NCBI RefSeq assembly: GCF_002304005.1
Contig: NZ_MRCQ01000012.1
Location: forward strand, 1 to 64,000
Direction of reading: 5' to 3'
Length of the DNA stretch: 64,000 nt
Source of the DNA: Flavobacterium sp. ACN6
GTDB taxonomy: Bacteria; Bacteroidota; Bacteroidia; Flavobacteriales; Flavobacteriaceae
Shown: positions 1 to 8,000 of the stretch, one piece after another
How the letters are laid out: the number at the start of each line of letters is the position of its first letter
How positions within the stretch are numbered: the stretch's first letter is position 1
Position numbers and translations under genes: made by a program
Notes under the pieces: model-generated
Databases searched by the model: none
What the model was told of the DNA's origin: nothing
Seen by the model: only the letters and a program-made list of their open reading frames with translations

Positions 1-58
1 CAAAATGGTCGACTAAAAAATCAGGAAGCATAAATTTTAAAAGCTCTATAGGATCCAT
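1..58 (-). mobile_element. 5' end of an IS transposase gene (partial, ISAon1-like N-terminal region)
   Basis: Reading leftwards from an ATG at 58, the first 19 codons give MDPIELLKFMLPDFLVDHF and run off the window edge. This resembles the short N-terminal-region protein of ISAon1-type transposases common in Bacteroidota, which begins with a leucine-rich LLxxxLPxxLVxxF pattern. Only 19 residues are visible, so the family call rests on memory of that pattern and no terminal inverted repeat could be checked. If right, an insertion element abuts the assembly-line genes. The 111 bp between it and the phosphopantetheinyl transferase stop hold no other gene. Confidence 0.5.
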
Positions 59-169
59 CTTAAATTCTTATAGCGCAAATCTCTTATTTTATTTTGACAT
101 TTCCTCCCCAAGATTTGTTCTTGATCCCTAATTTTTACTAATTCAGTTTGACAAATTATTACGGATCAA

Positions 170-970
170 TTACTTTTTTACCTTAATCATATCTAATAAA
201 TTTTCCATATTATTTGGTACAGTGTACAATAGTATTTTTCTAGGAATTGTTGACAAAGCCTCTGCAGCTACTGCACCTAAGTAATGATCGGTAAGATTAA
301 AACTATATACCTGCCAGTTTTTTGAGTTTTTAGTGAGGTGAAAATCTATACTGTGCTGTCCATCTAAACTGGGAATATATTTAAAATCTTCGTCAATGCC
401 TTTTCCTAAGGCTTTTACAAAGGCTTCTTTACGTGTCCATGAAGTGTAAAAAGCATGTTTTTTATCAACTGCATTTTGAATCTCTAAAACTTGGTTATCA
501 TCAAAAACATCTGGAAGAAGACTTGTAAAGTTGAAATCTCTAGACATGTATTCAATATCCAATCCAACATTTTTTCGCGAAACTGCAATTGCAGCATAGT
601 CTTCTGAATGTGAAACGTTGAAATAAAGCCAAGGATGTGAAGCTAGATAGGGCTTTTTATTAAAATGATAATCAAGATAAATATTTTTTACATTCAATTT
701 AGTATGTGCTGCTAAAATAAATTTTAAGATCGATCTATATATAATAAATCGGTTTCTGTCTAATTCTTTAAAAAAACGCTGTGCTTTCTTAAGTTCCTTT
801 GAGGTTAGGAATTGAGATAAATCAGATTTTAAGTCAATGAAATCTGGCAGATAAATTGTATAAATGATTATCTCATCAGTATCTAAAGATTTTTTTTTAA
901 TAGGAATCAATTTTAGATCCTGTATAGTTAAGTACTCAATGATAGAATTAGATATTTTCATGTTTCTCAT
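170..970 (-). CDS. 4'-phosphopantetheinyl transferase, Sfp type
   Basis: This enzyme moves the 4'-phosphopantetheine arm of coenzyme A onto the conserved serine of carrier domains, turning apo-NRPS/PKS proteins into holo forms. Of 266 residues, the family signature is clear: FNVSHSED near 117-124, VGLDIEY near 135-141 (the Mg-binding D-x-E) and WTRKEAFVKALGKG from 178. The length matches Sfp-type rather than AcpS-type enzymes. It is the last gene of the minus-strand assembly-line operon and overlaps the 3' end of the upstream NRPS gene by 23 bp. A second in-frame ATG at 961 would shorten the overlap to 14 bp, and either start is possible. Coupling to the NRPS suggests it activates the three carrier domains encoded just upstream. 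Confidence 0.93.
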   Translation of the reverse strand: MRNMKISNSIIEYLTIQDLKLIPIKKKSLDTDEIIIYTIYLPDFIDLKSDLSQFLTSKELKKAQRFFKELDRNRFIIYRSILKFILAAHTKLNVKNIYLDYHFNKKPYLASHPWLYFNVSHSEDYAAIAVSRKNVGLDIEYMSRDFNFTSLLPDVFDDNQVLEIQNAVDKKHAFYTSWTRKEAFVKALGKGIDEDFKYIPSLDGQHSIDFHLTKNSKNWQVYSFNLTDHYLGAVAAEALSTIPRKILLYTVPNNMENLLDMIKVKK

Positions 971-3900
971 CTAAAATGTCCTGAAGCAATCTCGCTAATA
1001 CTTTATCGTTTGGTGGTGCTACAATATCTAAATGGTTACCAGAAATATTATGAATTCTAACGCCACCTAATGCAGCTTTTTTCCATCCTAAGTGTGTTGG
1101 ATCTAATTTATAGTTATCATCATCTTTCGATCTAAATAAATCTACTTGAAAACTTTGTGGTTTAAGATGATAACGGTCAACAATTTTTTTGACCATTCCA
1201 TCAGCTTCTATAAATTGCTGAAGAGCCAGTTCTTCTTGTTCTGTCATTATTGTTTTTTTACCAAAATGTCTTTGTAAGATGTATTCTTTTTTTCCATTGA
1301 TACGCATTTTAAAAGCTTTCCAGCTCAATAACATTTCTTTTAAAAAATCTAACCTTCTATGTGTAATATCGAAGTATCTAACAAGTTGTTTTCTTCTATA
1401 ATTTCCATAGTAATAAGAAGAATCGACATAAGAGTCAAGCAATGCAGTAAGGCTCACCGTTTTTCCTTGTTTTCTTAATTGACGTGTCATTTCAAAAGCC
1501 ACAATACCGCCAAAAGAAAAACCTGCTAAGGCATAAGGCCCTTTTGGATTTACTTTTGTGATGGCATCTATATAATGAGCAGCCATTGCTTCAATCGATT
1601 CATACCACCCTTCAAAACCTTTAGGTTTAGTACCTTGAATACCATAAATAGGCTGATCATCATCAAAATGTTTACTTAAATTGATGAAGTTTAGAACATT
1701 TAGTCCCGCTCCGTGTACGATAAATAAAGGTGCTTTGTTTCCATGAGGCTTTATTGGAACCAAGCAATCAGAATATATTTCGGTTCCCGTATTTAGCAAT
1801 TTGGCAAATTTCTCAATTGTTGAATATTTAAACAATGCAGATAAAGGGATTCGTTTACCGGTATGTTTCTCTATTTCAATCATAACCTTAACTCCTTTGA
1901 TTGAATGGCCGCCCATTTCAAAGAAATCACTAAAAATATCGATAGCATCAAGACCTAGGCTTTCTTTCCAAATTGAAGCAACTATGTTTTCTTCTTCTGT
2001 TCGAGGGGCAGTATAAGTGAGTTTTTTATTTGCTTTATATTCTGATAATGCTTTACGATCTATCTTCCCATTGAGCGTTGTTGGAATTTTTTCTAATAAA
2101 TTAAAATCATGAGGGATCAATTGTGCTGGTAATTTTGTTGCCAAGGCTTCGCGCCATAAGGGTATTTGATTTTCTGCATTTTCTAAATCTGAATCTGGAA
2201 CAATGTGAGCTACAAGAAAATTCTCATTTGCTAGTACAACTGCAGATTTTATTCCGTCAAGTAATAACAAAGCTTGTTCTACCTCGCCAGGTTCAATACG
2301 ATGGCCTCTAATTTTAACTTGCTGATCTACACGTCCTAAACATTCTATTTCGTTGTTTGGAAGTATTTTTCCCAAATCACCTGTACGATAAATTATATCA
2401 TCGTTGGTGGAGAATTGATTTTCAATAAATTTCTTGGCTGTAAGTTCTGGTCTGTTCCAGTAACCTTTTGCAACACCATCACCCGCAATTACAATTTCGC
2501 CAATGTTTCCTGGTGCCACAAGCTGGCCTTGCTCATCTATTATATAAATTTGTGTATTACCAATTGGTTTGCCTATCGTAATTAGTTTGTCGTCAGATTT
2601 TACTTGTTTTATAGATGACCATATTGTAGTTTCTGTTGGACCATAGACATTCCAGAGCGTATCGCATTTAGAAAGAAGTTCTTTTGCAAGATCTTGAGGC
2701 ATAGCTTCACCGCCGCATAATGCTTTGATCGGTAATTTTTCAGACCATCCAGAATCTAAAAGCATAGACCAAGTTGTGGGTGTAGCTTGAAGAAAATTAA
2801 TTTTTTCGCTTTTTAGTAATTCTAGCAGCAGACGTCCATCTCTTGCTGTTTCATGATCAGCTAATATTAATGTTGCGCCTTTTATAAGTGGCAAGTATAG
2901 TTCTAAGCCAGCAATATCGAATGAAATAGTAGTTATAGAAAGCAGTCTGTCATTTTCGCTGATGCCTGGTTCTAAAGCCATGCTAAAAAGGAAGTTGACT
3001 AAATTTTTATGAGTAATAGGTACTCCCTTTGGATTACCTGTTGAGCCTGATGTATATAGTATATATGCAGTACTTTCGGAACTAAGCGAAAAAGGAAGAG
3101 GCAAAGGTGAATATTGATTTAACGCTTCAATTGAATCTTCTATAAATAATGTTTGAGGCCAAGATGGTAAAGATGCAAATAGTGTTTTGCTGGTAATTAA
3201 TACTTTAGCGCCAGAATCATTTAGCATAAATTCTAAACGTTCTTTTGGATATTCAGGATCCAATGGCAGGTATGCGGCCCCACATTGCATAATAGCTAGT
3301 AATGTATAAAGCAATTCTGGACTTCTAGGAAAAGAAACGGCAATAAAATCACCGGATTGTATACCTTGGGCTTTTAAATAATGTGCTAGTTGATTTACTT
3401 TTTTATGTAATTCAAGGTAGGTAGTTTTAGATTCATAAAACTCTAATGCTACATTATATGGTGTAATTTCTGCTTGCTTTCTAAGCAATTCAGTTAAAGT
3501 TACATCTGGATAGTGCATTTCAGTATTATTTAAAGCACTGTAATCTGCTAAATAATTTCCTCCAACAAAATCTGATAAAGAAGTGCTTTTATCAGCTATT
3601 ATTTTATTGATGATGTCTTCAAATGAAATCATCATTTCCTTTATAGTTTCTGGTTTGAATAATGTAGTATTGTAAGTCCACTGAAATATTGGACCTTCTT
3701 TTGCTCTAAATATATGAAGCTGAATTTCAAAAGTTCCATATTGTCTAGGATTGGCATTAAAACTATGAGAAAGACCTGTGAACGAAAACTCATTTTCTAT
3801 GGTTCTTGCTAGGTCAACTGTTAGTATAACAGGAACTAAAGGAATTCTCGACGGATCTCTGGCAATAGCAAAACTTTTTAAAAGATGGCCAAAACTAACT

Positions 3901-4955
3901 TGCTGATGCTCATAAGCATCAAATAATTCAGAGTTTCTTTGTTTTAAATACGTGATAAAGTTAATATTCGGATTGATTTTACTGCGTAAGGGAAGCAGGT
4001 TAACGCAATCGCCAATTAACTGTCTCATGTCGTACAAAGTATTTCCTGAAGAAGGAAATCCGACAACTAAATCATTTTGCTTTGTAGTTTTAGCTAAGAA
4101 GATCTCGAAAGCCGCAAGCAAAGTGGTTACTAAACTGCATCCTGCACTTATTCCGATATTTTTTAAGTCGGTTATAATCGTATCATTGAAAGGAAAATCT
4201 ATACGGTCACTATTATACGTTCGTAATAAAGGTCGTAAATGATCCAATGGTAATTCAATTGTAGGAACTGATTCTTTATAAATATTAATCCAAAAATCTT
4301 CTAAAGTTTTATAATCAGTGCTTTCTGTGAATGAATTTATTCTTTCGGCAAATTCACTGAAAAGTTCTGGAGTTGGAAGTTTTGGTTCTTTATTTTCTAT
4401 ATATGCAGAATAAATTGTACCAAGTTCTTCCAGTATAATATCGATACTTAACCCGTCACCAACAATGTGATGGATTGTTAACGTTGCTGTATATTCAAAA
4501 TCATCAATTTTCACTAAGTTAACTCTAAAGAGAGGACCATTAACGAGGTCAAAAAGAGCATTTACTTCTTCTCTTACTAACGCATCTTTAGATAGTGCTC
4601 TTTTTTTCGCTGGCAGAATGGAAAAATCATTATGGGAAATTTCGAAATTAATATTTTTGTAAATGCACATAAAGCGTCCGTCTGGACTAAAGACGGCTCT
4701 CAAACCTTCATGACGCTGTACTAAAGTATCTACTGCTTTCTCAAATGTATCTAGTATTAAATTACCTTGAAAGTCAATAGATACAGATAGGTTGTAAGCC
4801 CTGTTAGCATCGCTGCCTCCAAAAATACAATCTGTCCAAATTTCCTGCTGCGAATTTGTTGTATGAATTACACGTTCAATTTCAGGCGAAAATGGATTAA
4901 ATTGAATTTCAGTTTCAGTTTCCATTTCTGTTTGTATTTGAGGTTGATTTTTCAT
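948..4955 (-). CDS. Non-ribosomal peptide synthetase, C-A-T-TE module
   Basis: This 1335-residue terminal NRPS module has four domains in order. Condensation carries HHIVGDG near 163. Adenylation carries YTSGSTGNPKG near 637, NVYGPTET near 770 and NGKIDRK near 963. The carrier has MGGHSIK with the phosphopantetheine serine near 1017. The type I thioesterase has GFSFGG near 1145, an ALLDSYVD aspartate near 1172 and GNHLDIV near 1307. Reading the specificity pocket by eye against GrsA gives D-I-L-Q-L-G-V-I-W-K, which I recall as a glycine-type code. The module should accept the acyl chain from the upstream hybrid protein, add an amino acid and release the product. No epimerase, methyltransferase or reductase domain is present. 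It lies 79 bp after the hybrid gene and overlaps the phosphopantetheinyl transferase gene. Confidence 0.93.
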   Translation of the reverse strand: MKNQPQIQTEMETETEIQFNPFSPEIERVIHTTNSQQEIWTDCIFGGSDANRAYNLSVSIDFQGNLILDTFEKAVDTLVQRHEGLRAVFSPDGRFMCIYKNINFEISHNDFSILPAKKRALSKDALVREEVNALFDLVNGPLFRVNLVKIDDFEYTATLTIHHIVGDGLSIDIILEELGTIYSAYIENKEPKLPTPELFSEFAERINSFTESTDYKTLEDFWINIYKESVPTIELPLDHLRPLLRTYNSDRIDFPFNDTIITDLKNIGISAGCSLVTTLLAAFEIFLAKTTKQNDLVVGFPSSGNTLYDMRQLIGDCVNLLPLRSKINPNINFITYLKQRNSELFDAYEHQQVSFGHLLKSFAIARDPSRIPLVPVILTVDLARTIENEFSFTGLSHSFNANPRQYGTFEIQLHIFRAKEGPIFQWTYNTTLFKPETIKEMMISFEDIINKIIADKSTSLSDFVGGNYLADYSALNNTEMHYPDVTLTELLRKQAEITPYNVALEFYESKTTYLELHKKVNQLAHYLKAQGIQSGDFIAVSFPRSPELLYTLLAIMQCGAAYLPLDPEYPKERLEFMLNDSGAKVLITSKTLFASLPSWPQTLFIEDSIEALNQYSPLPLPFSLSSESTAYILYTSGSTGNPKGVPITHKNLVNFLFSMALEPGISENDRLLSITTISFDIAGLELYLPLIKGATLILADHETARDGRLLLELLKSEKINFLQATPTTWSMLLDSGWSEKLPIKALCGGEAMPQDLAKELLSKCDTLWNVYGPTETTIWSSIKQVKSDDKLITIGKPIGNTQIYIIDEQGQLVAPGNIGEIVIAGDGVAKGYWNRPELTAKKFIENQFSTNDDIIYRTGDLGKILPNNEIECLGRVDQQVKIRGHRIEPGEVEQALLLLDGIKSAVVLANENFLVAHIVPDSDLENAENQIPLWREALATKLPAQLIPHDFNLLEKIPTTLNGKIDRKALSEYKANKKLTYTAPRTEEENIVASIWKESLGLDAIDIFSDFFEMGGHSIKGVKVMIEIEKHTGKRIPLSALFKYSTIEKFAKLLNTGTEIYSDCLVPIKPHGNKAPLFIVHGAGLNVLNFINLSKHFDDDQPIYGIQGTKPKGFEGWYESIEAMAAHYIDAITKVNPKGPYALAGFSFGGIVAFEMTRQLRKQGKTVSLTALLDSYVDSSYYYGNYRRKQLVRYFDITHRRLDFLKEMLLSWKAFKMRINGKKEYILQRHFGKKTIMTEQEELALQQFIEADGMVKKIVDRYHLKPQSFQVDLFRSKDDDNYKLDPTHLGWKKAALGGVRIHNISGNHLDIVAPPNDKVLARLLQDILDEKHENI

Positions 4956-5034
4956 TATTACTTATTTTAAATGTAATTGCACAGTTTTGAAGTGGACAAT
5001 TTAAAAACATTAATTATCTCTTATTACTTGATCC

Positions 5035-8000
5035 TTATAGTTTTATCTTTACAAAATCCCCGTTTTGATTGGGGTCTTTGATAAACCATGCCGGATTTCC
5101 ATTTTCATCTCTTCCAAGTTTACTTCCTTGTACAGGAGGTTCATTTGCCATTATTGTATACTTTTTGTCAGCAGTAATAGTCGGTGCTGATTTTTGATTA
5201 TTAAGTTTTGAAGTATCAATTGACTTTTCTTTTTTATGCACGCCATTTGTCCCATTTGTTTCGACTCCATTTTTGGGACTAAATTTAATCGACTCAAAAT
5301 GTTCTATTTTTAGATTCGCAAATGAAGTATTTCCGTTTGCTGAAGAGCTTTGATAATTTTGTAATTGATCTACTTTCTGACTCAAAAGCTGAATTTGCTG
5401 TACAATTTGTTCTAGCGAAATTTGATTTTGATTTAGTGATAATTGTTGATCCTTAACTAAAGTATTTGATTCAATAATGTGATTAGTTGTTATTTCTACT
5501 TCCTTGCTCGCATTAATAAAATGCTCTTCAGGGAGATTAAGTTCTATATAATCTGCTAATAGTGATGGAGTTGAAAAACCTTCATTAAGTTGTCTAAAAG
5601 TAATTGGCAAATCAAATTCCTTTTTTAATTTTCCTGATAATTGAGTAAGCGATAAAGAGTCTAGACCAAGCTCTAAGAAAGTATTAGAAGCTGAATCAGA
5701 ATCAAAAGTTATCCCTGATGCATTTTCTATAATTTCTGAGATCTTAAAAAGAATTGAATCTTTTTTGGAATCTTTAATATGCACATTTTTACTTTCAGTT
5801 TCTATTGAAATTATTGGGCTTTCTGATACTGATGCTTTTTGAATTATTGCTGTTTCTCTTGTTTCTAAAGGCTCAATCCAGCAATGTTTACGATCAAATA
5901 CATAACTAGGTAATTCAATTTTTTGTCTTTGCTGTTCACTGTAAAAAGATTTCCAATCAGGATTTACACCTCGCATCCACAAATCGCCTAAAGCATTTAG
6001 TACTGTAAAATATTCATTTTCTTGCTCATCTTTTGGAAAAGTTAAACTAGGGAATGCCGAGATAATTTTACCAGCAGCTTGTTGACGTGCTAAAGTTGTC
6101 AGCGTTTGACCAGGGCCAACTTCCAGTAAAATAAAATCTTCTAATTTAAATGCAGTATCCATTGCGTCTGCAAATCTAACTGTGTTTTTCAAATGGTTAA
6201 CCCAGTACATTGGGTCTGTAGCATCGGTGTCTGTAAGCCATGTTCCTGTAACTGTTGAAATAATTGGTAATCGAGGAATGTTCAGCGTTATTTTTTCTAA
6301 CTCATTTTTGAAGGTATCTAAAATTGGATCCATCATAAAAGAGTGAAATGCGTGGCTTGTATTAAGTAATTTATTTGGAATTTCTTGAGTGTCAAGTTTC
6401 TCATTAAAGGCTACAATGTCTTCTTTTGTCCCAGAAACAACACAGAACTGATTTGCATTTATAGCAGCAACTGAAAGTGTGTCAGGAAGCAGCTCTTTCA
6501 GTTTATCTATAGATACTCGAACAATTAACATAGATCCGCCAGGAAGTTCGCTTATTAATTTTCCTCTTATGGCGACAATATGTAATGCATCTTTTAGACT
6601 TAGGATTCCAGCTAAATGTGCAGCAGCAAATTCACCAATACTATGTCCACAAAGAAAAGTTGGCTTTATTCCCCAGCTCAGCCATAATTGCGATAATGCA
6701 TATTCGGTAACAAATAAAGCAGGCTGTGTTAATTGAGTATCTTTTAGGAGTTCTTCGGCTTCAGTAGAATTATTTTTCGGATAAATTATATCTCGGATAT
6801 CCATTTTTAGATCTTCCATCAATAAATCGGCACATTTATCTATGGACTCACGATATACTTTTTCGTTATCATAAAGTGTTTTACCCATTTGTAAATATTG
6901 CGCTCCTTGTCCAGGAAAAAGAAATCCAATTTCACTTGGTACACTTTTTAATATTGCGCTTTTAGAACTTTTAGTTTTTAAGCAAAGTAATTTTTCGGCA
7001 GCACTTTTAGTAGAATCAGCGATTAAAAAACTTCTATGATTAAAATCATCTCGTGTCGTATTCAAAGAATATGACATGTCTGCTAATGCAATATCTTTTG
7101 ATTTATCAATAAAATGACCTAGTGCATTTTCGTAACCCAGTAAACTATTTTGACTTTTTGCGGACCACATTAGTATTTCAAAAGGTCGACCGCTGGAAGA
7201 TTGTTTTGGTTTTGCTTCATATTCTTCAACAATAGCATGAACATTGGTACTTCCTATACCAAAAGAACTTATACCGGCTCTTCTTATACCATCTGCTTTC
7301 CAATCAATTAATGTATTATTGATATAGAAAGGGCTGTTGTCAAAATCTATATTTGGATTTGGTTTGGTAAAATTTACCATTGGCGGTATTTGCTTGTATC
7401 GCATTGCCAGCATTACTTTAATCAAACCTGCAACTCCAGCTGCTGCTGTGGTATGGCCCATATTACTTTTAATAGTGCCTAATGCGCAATAATTGTTTTT
7501 TTCTTGTTTCCCGTAAGCTATTTTTAGTCCTTCAATCTCTATTGGATCACCAATTGGAGTTGCGGTACCATGCGCCTCCATATAAGTGATTGTTGAAGGT
7601 GATATTTGAGCATCATTAAATGCATTAATAATTGCTCCAGCTTGACCTTTAGGACTCGGAGCCATAAAACTTCCTTTATCTCCTCCGTCATTATTGACCC
7701 CAACACCTTTAATTACACCATATATTATATCACCATCTTTTTCGGCTTCTTCTAATTTTTTAAGTAAAACTACTCCAGCTCCGTCACTAAAAACGGTGCC
7801 TTTTCCCGAAGCGTCGAAAGACCTTGTAGAGCCATCAGGACTTTTAATAAAGCCATCGTCATAAAGATGACCGCTATTTATAGGAGCTGTCACGCTTGAA
7901 CCTCCTGCAAGAGCAATATCACACATTCCAGTTCTAATTGCTTTCACCGCTTCTGCAACTGCCAATAGTGAGGTAGAGCAGGCGGAATGTACGCTGACAG

